From Shinisaurus crocodilurus (taxonomy: Eukaryota; Chordata; Lepidosauria; Squamata; Shinisauridae): 64,000 nt of DNA. The notes below the pieces were generated by a model that saw only the letters and a list, made by a program, of their open reading frames with translations, was not told where the DNA came from and did not search any database. The translations under genes and the position numbers were made by a program. Shown here piece by piece: positions 1 to 10,866 of the stretch. Numbering within the stretch: position 1 is the stretch's first letter; every line of letters begins with the position of its first letter. The DNA is taken from the NCBI GenBank assembly GCA_021292165.1, contig CM037876.1, positions 116,689,379-116,753,378 of the forward strand. Reading direction: 5' to 3'.

Positions 1-1630
1 AAAGCAAGTAAACAGGCAACCGTCAAGCACAGAGATATTAGTCCAGTATGTGATCTGTTCAAGGCAGGAATAGTCAGGAAACAAGCAATGGTCAAGACAC
101 AGTATTACCAGGGATGGGGACTCGGACTCGAGGACTCGACTCGTGAGTCGGACTGAGTCCCCCCTCTGACTCGAGTCAGACTCGAGTCCCAATATTTTTA
201 ATGGGACTCGAGACTCGACTCGAGACCAAGGACTCCGCCACCGCTGCCTGCCGCTGCTCACCTCACCTCGCCGCCATTGCCCGCCACCCGCCGTCGCCGC
301 CTCACCTCGCCACCGCCCGCACGCCACTGCCGCTGCTGCCTCACGCTGCCGCTGACCACCACCCACTGCACGCTGCCGCCGCTCACCTCACCTCCGCCGC
401 ACACCGCCGCACGCCGCTGTCACATGCCGCATGCCGCATCCCACCTCACCGCCGCCCGCACGCCACCACTGTGCAACGGCGATGTGAGGCAGCGTGCGAC
501 GGCGTGCGATGTGAGGTGGCAGCAGCGGCGGAGGTGAGGTGAGGTGAGCGGCGGCGGTGTGAGGCAGCAGTGTGCGGGTGGTGGCAGCAGGCGGCGGCAG
601 CGACTCGAGCGGCACAGAGAAAGCTCCGCACCGCTCAGAAGAGCAAGATCAGGCTGCGCCGCCGTGGAGAACTACGAGCCCAGAAAGGGCTCGTAATACA
701 TCCCTGGGGCTGCAGTGGCGGTGGCAGGAGCAGGGACGAGGGAAGGACCCGCCGCCGGTAAGTGGCGGCGGCGGCCCATGGAGGGAGCGGGAGGGTCTCC
801 GTGGGAGGAAGGGCAGCTCTTCTTCCTCTCGCGGAGAGCCGGAGACCCTCCTGCTCCCTGCATGGGCCGCCGCTTTGGGAGTGACTCGGGACTCGGGACT
901 TGAGTCACCATTTTGGACCTCGGACTCGAGACTCGACTCGAGACTCGGGTCCAAAGACTTGTGACTCGACTCGTGACTCGAGACCAAGGACTCTTCAACA
1001 TCCCTGAGTATTACCAGGGAAATGGGTGGTTTCTAGAAGAAAGGTCTGAGATGCAGCCAAGATCCAAAGATGGGTGAGCAGTCAAACAGAAACGCCATCC
1101 AGAAAGCAGAATCAAGCAGGAGTCCAGAGGTCAGTAGCACAGATGTTCAGTTGCAAGGTCAGGAAACCAAGGGTACAAGGCACTGGAGCTGACACAAAGA
1201 TGTTCTCTTAGGCAGTGAGCCAGTTTAAACTGAAGACTTAAATGCTGGAGCTTCCAGGGCCTCCTCATGCAAGACTCAACTGCATCACATTTAGAGGCTT
1301 ATGAATTAAGTCCTCCTCATGAGGAGTCCTTTACTGAAAAGTAAAGCAGGCACTCCTTTGCCTGGCCACCATCCTAGCCTGAATCTTAAGGAGACGGTGT
1401 TCTTGGGGGCTAGGTGGTGGCTCAGCATTCCCCTCTGCCTCAGAAGCTGAGCTCTCTGACTCTCGAGGAGGCAGATCTGAAGGCCTCACCCCTGAGGGCC
1501 CAGGACCATCTTGGGTAGCACCTGGGTCCACTGAGGTGACCAGCTCCCTGGTACATCTGGCTCCAAATGTTCAAGCCCATCCTCTGAGGACAATTTCTCC
1601 AGTGGAGGCATGACACCTGGGACCATGACA
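1..1630 (-). mobile_element. LTR of an LTR retrotransposon (class uncertain), cut by the window edge
   Basis: Read on the minus strand the sequence starts with TGTCATGG at 1630 and runs leftward out of the window. It begins with a charged, serine/glutamate-rich coding-like stretch (minus 1331-1531) and then becomes the C/T-rich, 'ctgact/cctg'-rich sequence usual in the R/U5 part of squamate Gypsy or ERV long terminal repeats. A hAT-type element interrupts it at 109-1006. No polypurine tract precedes the start, so this may be a 5' or solo LTR. No internal retroelement genes follow within the window. The class (Gypsy or ERV) and the left end cannot be decided from what is visible. Confidence 0.5.
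109..1006. mobile_element. Non-autonomous hAT-type DNA transposon, CpG-rich
   Basis: The element starts CAGGGATG and ends CATCCCTG, and is flanked by the 8-bp direct repeat AGTATTAC (101-108 and 1007-1014), the target-site signature of hAT transposases. The similarity of the flanks actually runs 14 bp (101-114 and 1007-1020), so the exact edge is slightly ambiguous. Both ends are packed with degenerate GACTCGAGACTCG-type repeats. The interior is very GC-rich (CCGCCGCT-like) and holds a hairpin at about 767-867 whose arms both contain GGGAGGGTCTCC-like sequence. No transposase is encoded, so it depends on a hAT transposase from elsewhere. Short ORFs over it are by-products of the low stop-codon density. 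It sits inside the minus-strand LTR. Confidence 0.8.
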
Positions 1631-2431
1631 ATGTCGACTTGTGTGCGTGTGTGCCTGGAGTGCAGAACCTCAGGCTCAGGGCCAAATCCAGGCCTCCTGG
1701 GGCCCCAATCCAGCCCCCTGGGGTTCCCCAGAAGGCTACACCTCTTCCCCTGGCCCCACTCCCATTCTCCGAACCACCAATTGTTTGATGGCTTCCCAAA
1801 TTTTGTGCAGTTTTTCCCCCACTCTAAAAGTTTGAAAAATGAAATACTTCTTCTAAGGTTTAGTGACTGGCAGTACAAGGTTTATGTTAAAAAATGCTGG
1901 TATTTTTTGTCCCCACCCCTTTTGCCTTCGGCTCCTCCCACCACTGAAATGTGATCCCCAAGAGGTTCCTTTAAATGGAATTCAGTCTTTGGGCTGAAAG
2001 AGGTTCTGTATCCCTGGTGTATAGACACATCAACACACCAAAGAGCAGCAGTACATAGCATAATACCTAATGTATTGAGATCAGTTGACAGGCAAAGAAT
2101 AGTGAGCTGGCAAAGGGCAGTGTAGTGGATAGCGTGTAGGACTCTGGTTGGAGATGCCTGAGATTGCATGAGAAAGGAGAAGAGAGGATTACAACTTCTC
2201 TCTCTAGTCAGCATAAAATCACCAGGTCAAGGTGTTTCTTTTCTCAGTACCAGGGAGAAAGATTTTATCTCAAAGTCAACAAACCAATTGTAGCAGTTTT
2301 TTCTTCTCCAATTAGGAGCAAGTCTTGTAAAACTAATGGGTCTTCTTTTTTGCTCATTGAAGACCAAGCCACCCCAAAATACTTTACACTACAGCAGAAA
2401 TAGCTCACAACAGCATATCGTTGCTGGGAAA

Positions 2432-2434
<3 letters not shown>
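1631..2434. other. No recognised gene
   Basis: No coding signature on either strand. Around 2119-2165 there is a short stretch resembling the head of a tRNA-type SINE (agtgtagtggatagcgtg), too short and degenerate to annotate firmly. Confidence 0.5.

Positions 2435-2469
<35 letters not shown>
2435..2469. repeat. (CA)n microsatellite
   Basis: About 17 uninterrupted CA units. Confidence 0.98.
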
Positions 2470-2472
<3 letters not shown>

Positions 2473-2765
2473 ACTGTGAGAATTGCAGATAAGCTCAGAG
2501 GGAGCAGGGAAGCCTGAGGGGGTGACAGATGATGTCATCATCCCTGCTAATAAAAATGTCCTGGTACTTCACCCCTGCCAGTCCTGGCGGCATTACGCCA
2601 CTACTGGGATTAGCTAAATTTAGGTAGCAGCCTGCTTATAGAGGGATGGGCCTTAATGGTTGTTCTTTGGGTATCTAATACAGATTTGCTGCCTAATGAA
2701 GAATCGTCTATTCATTTCTGCTGTGTGTGTAAATAAAACAAATATTACCAAGACAGCATACGTAT
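2470..2765. other. No recognised feature
   Basis: Ordinary intergenic sequence. No repeat family or ORF could be supported. Confidence 0.5.
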
Positions 2766-2935
2766 ATACAGGCCTGTGGCTCATGCTGGCTCAGCTTGTC
2801 TGAGCGTGGAAAGCTAAGCAGGGTCAGGCCTGGTTGTTACTTGGATGGGAGACCCCTCCTCTAGTTTCCTGCATTGAGCAGGGGGTTGGACTCGATAGCC
2901 TTGTAGGCCCCTTTCAACTCTATGATCTATGAAAT
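2766..2935 (+). mobile_element. 5S-rRNA-derived SINE with CR1-like 3' tail, copy 1
   Basis: The first ~90 bases follow 5S rRNA closely, including AAGCTAAGCAGGGTC and CTTGGATGGGAGACC, which carry the A-box and C-box of the RNA polymerase III internal control region. The second half (from about 2860) is the end of a CR1-type LINE: cctgcattgagcaggggg, ttggactcgatagcc, then the 3' repeat gatctatgaaat. This is the layout of a SINE whose RNA is made by Pol III and retrotransposed by a CR1-type reverse transcriptase. There is no protein product. Two more copies lie at 26981-27163 (minus) and 34676-34852 (plus). It is too divergent to be a functional 5S gene. Confidence 0.88.
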
Positions 2936-3961
2936 CCAGTGCATTCCCATCCAAATGAAATGAAACCTGTAACATTACCCAAGCAACATCTCAGTGCTTG
3001 GGGAAGTGGGTGGGGGACGTGTAACAATAGTTACCCCCTTTTTTGTACAGGTTTGAAAAGGATCTGCATCAAGGAAAGCAAATATACAGGGCAAAGAGCT
3101 CTTTCTGTTGCAAACAAGCACTAGTAACAATATCTAACTAAGTGGTCAAAAACTTCCCTCTTTTAGCATTGCTGCTCTTACTTGAATCTTCCCATCTAAA
3201 ATGAACACAGCTGCTGCTGCTGCTGCCTTGAAACCTGGATTCCATTGTAGTCACTCTTCCCAGCCCAGATGTAGCTCAGCTCTGCCTCATCAAATGGAGC
3301 CACTTGCCAAATCCAGAACAGCAAGGAGGGAGGCCAAAGAGAGGAATTTCATTTATTACATATTGTGTAACCCTCCATTAAAACAAGAAAACTATACTGT
3401 ACATGGCTTTCTCATAAACAGTGTGATCAAGCAGGGAGTAATGCTAGAGTCCCAGCAGTGGGGACTCAATGGAAAACATCTGTCTCTGGCCTCTGGGTCT
3501 TTTTTAGGGAAGTTATCTGGGTTATGTTCTTAAGACAGCTGCTTACACCTTGGGGCATTTATTTAATGAAACTTTGACAATGAGAAATTTAGCTTTTGAA
3601 ATAGCTCAAAGCCTCATTCCTCCCACCCCCACCCCACCTGCATATCAAGTATGCTCTCTTTCCACCTTTCTTAAGCCACAGATTCAGAAAAGCGATCACA
3701 TCAGATATAGACCATATATTCCTGTCACTTAGAGAGGTGCCACTTTCAAAAGAATCTCTGGAATCTGTGTGTGCAATCCAGAAAACAGCTAAGCATATAG
3801 ATGCCATGTTGAAATCTATTCTTATTAAGTTTGCTTACATACATCCTGGATCATATCCAATGACTGTAAACTCAACTGATGAGACCAGTCCATGAACATA
3901 GTCCAGAGTTTTTCCATTGACAAGTACGGAATAACTTGAATTCAGAAATGCTGAATTCTGG
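2936..3961. other. No recognised gene
   Basis: Only short unconvincing ORFs and a small CTG/GCT run near 3208-3227. I see no known repeat family. Confidence 0.5.
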
Positions 3962-4277
3962 TGGGGATGTGCACGGAGCTCGATGGGGGGTGGAAGCCCG
4001 GCAAACTCACCAGGCTTAACCCCCTGAGCTCCGTTTGCCCTACCCTTTCCCCGGCTTGAGAGGCGAGCCGGGGAAAACAACTTCCAGGTTCCAGCACTAC
4101 ATTGTTTATGTAGAAAACGGCCAAATTTGTGCAAATTACTGCTACATTTGGCTGTAATTTGTGCAAATTTGGCCATTTTCTACTTAAATAACGTAGAGGC
4201 ACTCGCCGGACCTGGTGCTGGCGCTCAGCTCAGCTCGCATGCCACGAGTTGAGTGCCAGGTGGGTCTTCCATCCCTA
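3962..4277. mobile_element. hAT-type snapback MITE with 8-bp target duplication
   Basis: The termini are TGGGGATG and CATCCCTA, flanked by AATTCTGG (3954-3961) and AATTCTGC (4278-4285), seven of eight bases identical. Inside, a long inverted repeat spans 4111-4182 (arms around ggccaaatttgtgcaaatt), and the flanks carry the ccggggaaa/cttccaggt blocks seen in the elements at 8.3 and 54 kb. It has no coding capacity and is a non-autonomous member of the same CpG-rich snapback group. Confidence 0.75.
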
Positions 4278-4585
4278 AATTCTGCTGTGCAATGAAGACA
4301 AGGAGACTTACTTGTACTTTTAAAAGATATGTTGGTACATGTTGACTGGCCCTACAGTCAATAACACAATAACAGAAGATACACAAGGGAGCCTGTAAAC
4401 ATTAATCAGAACAATTAGAAGATGAGAGAGACGGGAACACTCCTGATGTTCAATAGAACAGGAAATGGAACAGTGCCCTTATGTTTTTAGCTCACTATTA
4501 GCATACAGCTCTGATCTGTTAACAATAATATATATCAGCTGCATGTTAAGGGAATATAAAGGCACATAAAGGGAGTGCTTTCAAT
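4278..4585. other. No recognised gene
   Basis: AT-rich intergenic sequence without recognisable features. Confidence 0.5.
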
Positions 4586-4771
4586 GGAGGCTGGTGACTC
4601 CTAATCCACTGCAGCTTATATTTTGAGCTTCATAGGAGCTAGCCGTGGTGCTCCATGGTGGTGAACCTATTTTGGGGGATGGAGTTCAGCACCATGGATA
4701 GCTGCTATAAAGCTCCAAATAAAACCTGCAATGGATTAGGAGCCCCACCGAAATAGGAGTCACCAGCCTCC
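4586..4771. mobile_element. Foldback MITE (hAT-like termini)
   Basis: Terminal inverted repeats GGAGGCTGGTGACTCC (4586) and GGAGTCACCAGCCTCC (4756-4771) continue inward as cctaatccactgcag / ctgcaatggattagg. The centre also folds around gctccatggtg/caccatgg. The termini resemble CAGTGGAGGCTGGTG-type hAT MITEs, but I could not confirm an 8-bp target duplication, so the superfamily is inferred. Confidence 0.6.
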
Positions 4772-4838
4772 CCAAGGGGCTATACTATTGCAATATGCAC
4801 TGAGTAGAGTTACCTGTTTGAAGACTACACAGCTTTAG

Positions 4839-5010
4839 TAGAGAGCCAGTGTGTTGTAATGCTTAAGAGTGTTAGGCGAGGGCTGGGGAAGCCCATGTTC
4901 AAATCTCCAATCAGCCAGGTATCTCACTGGCTGACCTGGAACCTGTCCCTCTCTCTCTCAGCTTAAGCTTAACCCACAGGGTTGTTGTGAAAATAACATG
5001 GGCATTGGGG
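4839..5010 (+). mobile_element. tRNA-type SINE (Sauria-like)
   Basis: It begins gagagccagtgtgttgtaat, the head of common squamate tRNA-derived SINEs. A B-box-like gttcaaatct lies near 4897, followed by the body motif ccacagggttgttgtgaaaa. The 3' tail is not clearly visible, so the copy is probably 3' truncated. Family assignment is from memory of squamate SINE consensus and not from a search. Confidence 0.6.
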
Positions 5011-5735
5011 GTGGGGGTAGTACACAAGCTAATGCTGGAAGAAAGCCTCAGAACCCACTGCTTACATCTTATTCCAGAGGAGTAAGTGTGCTGGTCCTCT
5101 TTGCCTTATCTCAAGATCAAGACACCCAGCTCATCAGTGAGACTTCCCCTCTGCCCCATAGCTACCGTATTCTGTTTCCCCTATGCCACTCTCAATCCTG
5201 TCTTGTCCAGTTGTCCTTCACTTCCTCCCTCTCTGTGTTAGCAGAAGTGGCTAAAATAAAGCAGACTGAATTCAGAAAGTGAAGGGCTTGGCAAACTGTT
5301 ATGAGTGGATATAGTTATAATCATCTGATTGTAACTATGGCTCACAGGAAGTTCACAGCAGGCCCCAACAAGAACCTGGGTAAGCTTGGGTTCAGGAGGA
5401 ATGAACAGCCCCACCCCAGCTGCCGGACCAGCACACAGGATGCAAATGAAGCTTTGACTGGAGAGTGATTGAGAGCCTGATGAATGAATAGGCAGTGGCC
5501 TAGAGTCTTGCAATGGTCAGATTTACACACATGGCCTCAAGGCACAGGAGAGACTTTCCTGAAAAGAACCTTAGAGTAAGCCCTACAAAAGGATCCCCCC
5601 CCCATAGTAAGATTCAACCAGAGACTTAAGCTCATCAAGAAAGGAGAACCCACAAAAGGTTTTCCTATGACATCCATCAAGGGTCATAGGCACACAAAGG
5701 ACAGGGCACTTAGCAGTGATTAAGACCATCTAGAG
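5011..5735. other. No recognised gene
   Basis: Intergenic sequence. The short ORFs here show no recognisable domain. Confidence 0.5.
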
Positions 5736-6643
5736 AATCATAGAATCATAGAAAAGTAGAGTTGGAAGGGGCCTACAAGGCCATCGAGTCCAACCCCCTG
5801 CTCAATGCACGAATCCAGGTCAAAGCATCCCTGACAGATGGCTGTCCAGCTGCACCTTGAATGCCTCCAGATTGGGCGAGCCCACCACCTCCCTAGGTAG
5901 TTGGTTCCATTGTCTTATTGATCTGACAGTCAGGAAATTTTTCCTGATGTTTAGGTGGAATCTGGGTTCCTGTAACTTGAGCCCATTATTCCGTGTCCTG
6001 CAAACTGGGATGATCGAGAAGAGATCCTAGCCCTCTGTGTGACAACCCTTCAAGTACTGGAAGAGTGTGATCATATCTCCCCTCAGTCTCCTCTTCTGAA
6101 GGCTAAACATGCCCAGTTCTTTCAGTCTCTCCTCATAGGGCCTTCTTTCCAGTCCCTTTATCATCTTTGTTGCCCTCCTCTGAACCCTCTCCAGTTTATC
6201 TATATCCTTCTTAAAGTGTGGTGCCCAGAACCGGACACAGTACTCAAGATGAGGCCTAACCAGTGCTGAGTAAAGGGGAATTATCACTTCCCGCGATTTG
6301 GAAGCTATACTTCTATTAATGCAGCCCAAAATAGCATTTGCCTTCTTTGCAGCCACATCGCATTGCTGGCTCATATTCAGTTTGTGATCTACCACAATTC
6401 CAAGATCCTTCTCACTTGTGGTATTGTTGAGCCAAGTGTCCCCCATTCTGTAACTCTGCATTTGGTTTCCTCTCCCTAGGTGCAGCACTTGGCATTTATC
6501 CCTGTTAAATTTCATTCTGTTGTTTTCGGCCCAGCGCCCCAGCCTATCGAGGTCACTTTGAATTTTGTTTCTGTCTTCCAAAGTATTAGCTATTCCACCC
6601 AACTTTGTGTCATCTGCAAATTTGATAAGCATTCCCTGTAACA
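5736..6643 (-). mobile_element. CR1 LINE, 5'-truncated 3' end
   Basis: On the minus strand this is the last ~0.9 kb of a CR1: the end of ORF2 followed by the 3' terminus (tgcattgagcaggggg, ccttgtaggcccctt, then tatgattctatgattc). The reading frame 6644-6027 keeps the RT catalytic box FADDT at its start and the downstream thumb/C-terminal region ([21 protein letters not shown]), about 205 codons. A frameshift or stop then breaks it before the normal C-terminus. It belongs to the subgroup with CVRFWAP and GLERRPYEE. The 5' truncation point coincides with the left edge of the LTR-like sequence at 6638. Confidence 0.93.
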
Positions 6644-7241
6644 AAGGAGGTTCTTGCCTCTCATGTAGTCAGGGACTCAGGGAAACTGTGGTTTGAGTAA
6701 TGGGAAGTAGCGTCAGGAGTGAGTGAGTCAAGAGAATCATCCTAAGAAATCCAAGCATGCTTGAGATGCGGACCTCTTGATCACCTCCTGCCTCCACAGG
6801 AGGACTACCATTGGGGAATCCACTGCAGGGAACCACCAATGGACAAGGTAGTAGCTGGAACTTCTTTCTCTAGCTATCCTTCTAGACGGAAGCCTTTTCT
6901 CCACCCACTTTCTCTCTAGGCTGTTAGGGCAAACAGGGACTCTTTCCTCTCCAAGAATATAGAATGTGTTTGAACCATAGTGTAAGGGTATTTTGCTGCC
7001 TGAAACCATTTGGTTTATTGTATCATCAAGAGTAAGATGCTGTACCTGCTCTATATTTAATCTTTAATAAACAACTCTTTTGTTTCTGACATCAGTGTGT
7101 GTGTGTCTATGTTCAGTGTTAAAGGGCAAAGTGTGCACTTCACCCAGCCGTGCGCCAAAGATCCCAAACCTTCCGTGAGAGTGTGGGGTTAGTCTCTCTT
7201 CTATAAGGGAATCTAACACCCTAAATTATCTGTCGTAACAA
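6638..7241 (+). mobile_element. Probable solo LTR
   Basis: The stretch starts TGTAACAAAG and ends GTCGTAACA. It holds a polyadenylation signal AATAAA (7066-7071) followed by a GT-rich block (tcagtgtgtgtgtgtct), the normal U3-R-U5 order of a retroviral-type LTR. No matching target duplication was found (attccc on the left, aaattt on the right) and no internal genes follow. It may be a solo LTR with decayed flanks. It is inferred from architecture only. Confidence 0.42.
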
Positions 7242-7979
7242 AATTTTACTGAGTCATAAACAGAACAAAAAAGAACAAAACGGGAACAATAAGTAAATAA
7301 CACTTACAGAGCAAATCAGGACAGGCTTCTAACAGAATGAAACCACCACCACCACCACCAAACATACTGAACATACTTATCATTTATACACAAGAAATCC
7401 AGGCTAAAAAGGAAAGTTATTTGGCTCCACCTGACTGCTAGGCAACTTCCCTTCCCTTCTGACCCCTGTTTACACTGAAGGCATAGCATCCAGAGCTATT
7501 AATTAGCTCTGCACCTGGAGTGACTCCTGTCACTGCACCTACTATATGTATCTCGGTACATATAGTGATACAGTTATGGAAGAAATGTGTTTTTAAAAGG
7601 CACAGAGAGGTGAAGGGGAACAAGGAGTGGCTATTGGAACAGTAGAGGGCAGAGAGAGATATGATGGCGGGAGGCAGCTAGGTCGTTATGGGGTGGGAAA
7701 CGCAACACGGTGTTGGTTGCTCCCAAGCTTGTCTCCCACATCAGAAAGCCTGAGTAGCCCTGGTGATAGTCCCCCTGTGTTGAAGGTACTGCTGCACCAA
7801 TTCTATCCCAAATGCTACTACTATTGTGAATATAATAGAACATGGCAGCCCTCCTCCTAATTAGTTCTTGAATTATTTTTTAAATCACATTTGAGCCTGC
7901 TTTTAGCTTGCATCACCATTGTAAATCTACAGTTCTGTTTTTCACCTGATTTTCAATGTACTATTTTGTCCCTCAACTG
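7242..7979. other. No recognised gene
   Basis: Contains a short CAC trinucleotide run near 7344-7362, otherwise featureless. Confidence 0.5.
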
Positions 7980-8264
7980 CTTGTCCCGTGCCATGCCAGA
8001 TCTAGGTTCTCTCTGCCTGCATCAGAGGCAGAAATAAGAAATTATCACAGCTGTTAGGGCTAGGCTAAAGGCAACAGGGAGAGCCAGGAGTCAGAAATCA
8101 TGGACCAAGAGTCAGGCACTGTGTCTGTGGGCCTGGGAAAGTCACAGCTTGGCTGTTATACTCAAGCTTTGATGCTTCTTCCAGGCCTACATTGGCAGTG
8201 CCTAGGAACACCTCCCAGCTGAGGGAACATTCTGACTCACCACACAGCTATGTGGGTTCCTGTC
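7980..8264 (-). mobile_element. Possible LTR fragment
   Basis: On the minus strand this begins near TGACAGGAACCC and becomes rich in ctgactcttgg / ctgactcctggctc, as in the R/U5 part of squamate LTRs such as the one at 1-1630. It has no internal genes or target duplication. Weak evidence. Confidence 0.28.
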
Positions 8265-8698
8265 AGTGGCGGCTCTTGCAGGGGAAAGGTTTCATTTGAC
8301 CCTCCCCTCAGGTTTTTAAGTGTTGGTGCTGAGGTGCTCGGCGAGGCACTCGGTGCACTTCCGGGTTCCCAGAGCATCACTTCTGGGTTCCCGGCGCATC
8401 ACTTCCAGGTCCCCGGCGCTGCGTTTTTTACACAAAAACCAAGGTAAACCATCTTAAAACAGCCACGATTTAGCAAATCGCGGCTGTTTTAAGGTGGTTT
8501 ACCTTGGGTTTTGCATAAAAAACACAGCGCCGGGGACCCGGAAGTGACACGCAGGGGACCTGGATGTTGCTTTACCCGGCTTGTCTCGTGGGGAGTTGTG
8601 CTGAGCCGGAAAGGTAAGTCATGCGGAGCTCAGGGGGGTCGAGCAGGGCGAGTTCACCCCGCTTCCACCCCCCAATCGAGTTCTGCGCACATCCCTAC
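8265..8698. mobile_element. hAT-type snapback element, CpG-rich
   Basis: It holds a 143-base near-perfect palindrome (8401-8543) with outer arms acttccaggtcccc / ggggacccggaagt and the inner core accaaggtaaacc / ggtttaccttgg. The right end is cgcacatcccta (TAGGGATG-type TIR). Just after the hairpin come tacccggcttgtctcgtg and the splice-donor-like GGTAAGT at about 8612. The left end is uncertain: cagtggcggctcttgc at about 8266 resembles a different hAT terminus, so this may be a composite of two MITEs. It is closely related to the element at 53946-54218. Confidence 0.68.
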
Positions 8699-10866
8699 CT
8701 ATAGCCATGACTCGAGATAGATGAGGGAGGAAGAACAACCAATCGGTTTTCACTCTCCGGCTCATAGCCAGAGGGCACTCTTGAGTAATCCAGGCTTTTG
8801 GCTGGACAAAGGAACAGGCCGTCCTGGCCCCTCCTTGAAAGGCGTACTCTTCCCCTACAGGCATTTGCATAGGGGAAAAAAGCAGTAGTTCCTTGGGGAA
8901 TGTTCTGAACATGTGCAACATCGCACATGCCCAGTGTTCCCCCTAGTCAAAGCAGGAAGTAAAGAAGAACAAACATTGTTGCACTGCTGCTGCCGGACAC
9001 TTGGTATTGCATCCTATGGAGGGAAACAAGGTCTGGGACAGAAGCAAGGAGAAGCAGGTTAGGCAGGACAGGTTAGCTGGGACTCCACCCCCTTTGCCCT
9101 ATATGACAAGCCTCCACTGGTTCCTGTATTGTGTCCATTACATTAGTCCTGTTCAGGCATCCACGTTTTCATATGATTGGAATTGCAGGAGGGGGGAGGG
9201 GGGATGTGCTCCCTGCCTCCCTCCGGGGCCCCCGATGTCATGTCTGCACTGCCCAGCCCTGCCACTGGGATTCTATGTGTTGGAGGGGAAGGCCTGCAGT
9301 GGCAGCAGGTAGCCTGGATTGCATGGGGAGCATGAAACACTCATAAAGCAGCCTGCTCCCCAATTGCAGACCCTCCTCTTCCTTTTTTGTAACACTTTAT
9401 TTTCCAGCTTTTTAACAAAAAAGAAAATAGCAAAAAAATGATTCACTGCAAGGCTCTTCCATATATGTTGAATAGCAGTAAGAGTTTGAGCTGGTACTGA
9501 ATAAAAACTAGTAAAAAAAAACAAGAGATAAGGGATATAGGAGTACATGGGCATGCAGGCCGTTCTCTTCCAGTGGGTGGAGGGTGGCAGGGGCAGACAG
9601 TGGTGGAGGTGATGGTGGAGGTGATGGTGGAGAGGAGGGCCCTGCAAGCATACCTGCTCTCTCCTCATGTGAGAGCTAGAACACCTGAGCAGGGCTAGTG
9701 TAGGCCATTCATTTAAATTTTCTAGACAGAGGGGACCAGAAACCTATCACGCTCAACTGAGTGATATTTTTTTTTAACCTCTCATCACTATCCATTATGT
9801 ACTACAGGTTTTATAAAGTTTGAGCCCAAAGTACATAGCTTGTAGAGTTCAAGTTATATATCTACACAGCATGTTTTTATGGGTATCCAAACATGAAACC
9901 TTGACTGCAAAATTAAATATGGTAAAAGAAGTTACTTATCCCTTCTGACTATGTGGAAATTATTTCCATCTTGGGTTACCAAAAGCATTGCTGTCTAAAG
10001 GAGGGACAAGGAAAACTGTGAAAACAAATAATCACCAGCCGATACTATGTTGAAAATAGTTTTTCCATTTCTCCTTTTTGCAGCCAGGCAGAGGCGGAGA
10101 CGGTAGAAGGTACCAAATATATCACCAGACCCAAAGAAAAAGGGAACACCCTCTGTCATTTAAAAAGAGAACATTAAAAAGTTATGTTTATTTCTTTTCT
10201 GTGGTTTAAGATTTTGGTGAGTACAAATCTGTTTACAGTCCCTGGCAGGAAAATCACATTTTAAAAACGTAAAGAATGTTGCCCAGTATTGCTACATTAT
10301 AAAGTCTTCAGTGTTTTTTTTTAATTGGCTCATGAGTGATATGTGAAGAGACTAGTGGAACAGAGTAAAATTGGCTTTCAGTTTCAAGCACTGAAAATGT
10401 ACAAAATTGTGCACAAGATACCAAGGGTTTCTCACTGCCCCTTTCATGTCTCATTTAGATGTTGTTTCTTTTCATTCACATTACCTTTGCAATGTCACTT
10501 TTGTAAATATTTAGTGATCTACCACACTTATATTCCATCTTTCTTTCATCATGAAACTCAAGGTGGTAGACATCAGAGACAGGCAAGCTCTCCAAAGTTC
10601 TCCTCAGATTGGTTTGGAAATTGAGTTTCCTCAGGAAAAATTGGGAAGACTCAGCAAAAAAAATCCTGAGCCAATTCAAGGGCTCAGAAAAAATGTTGCC
10701 ACCACCAAGCTCACCAGCCCCTCACTCTCTCAAAACAGATCTCCCTCCCTTTCCTTCTTTTGAAGCTGGTAATCTGCAAGAGCAGCAGCACAGGTGTATG
10801 GGGGAAAGACAGGAGAGAGAGAGGCTTTCCCCTCCCTCCCTCCCTCCTCGCCATTGCTCCATTGTG
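8699..10866. other. No recognised gene
   Basis: About 2.2 kb without a recognisable domain, with one small minisatellite (see 9598). Position 10609 starts a long ORF whose first 86 codons lie here but show no homology to the LINE that follows. Confidence 0.5.
9598..9635. repeat. Short GGTGGAGGTGAT minisatellite
   Basis: About three copies of a 12-base unit. Confidence 0.8.

Noticed and set aside
201..987. Overlapping Ala/Pro/Arg/His-rich ORFs on both strands
   Set aside because: They arise from GC-rich low-complexity sequence of the hAT element, with few stop codons by composition and no domain.
2766..2935. 5S rRNA gene
   Set aside because: Only the 5S-like head is present, diverged and joined to a CR1 tail, with two further dispersed copies. 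It is a SINE, not an rRNA gene.
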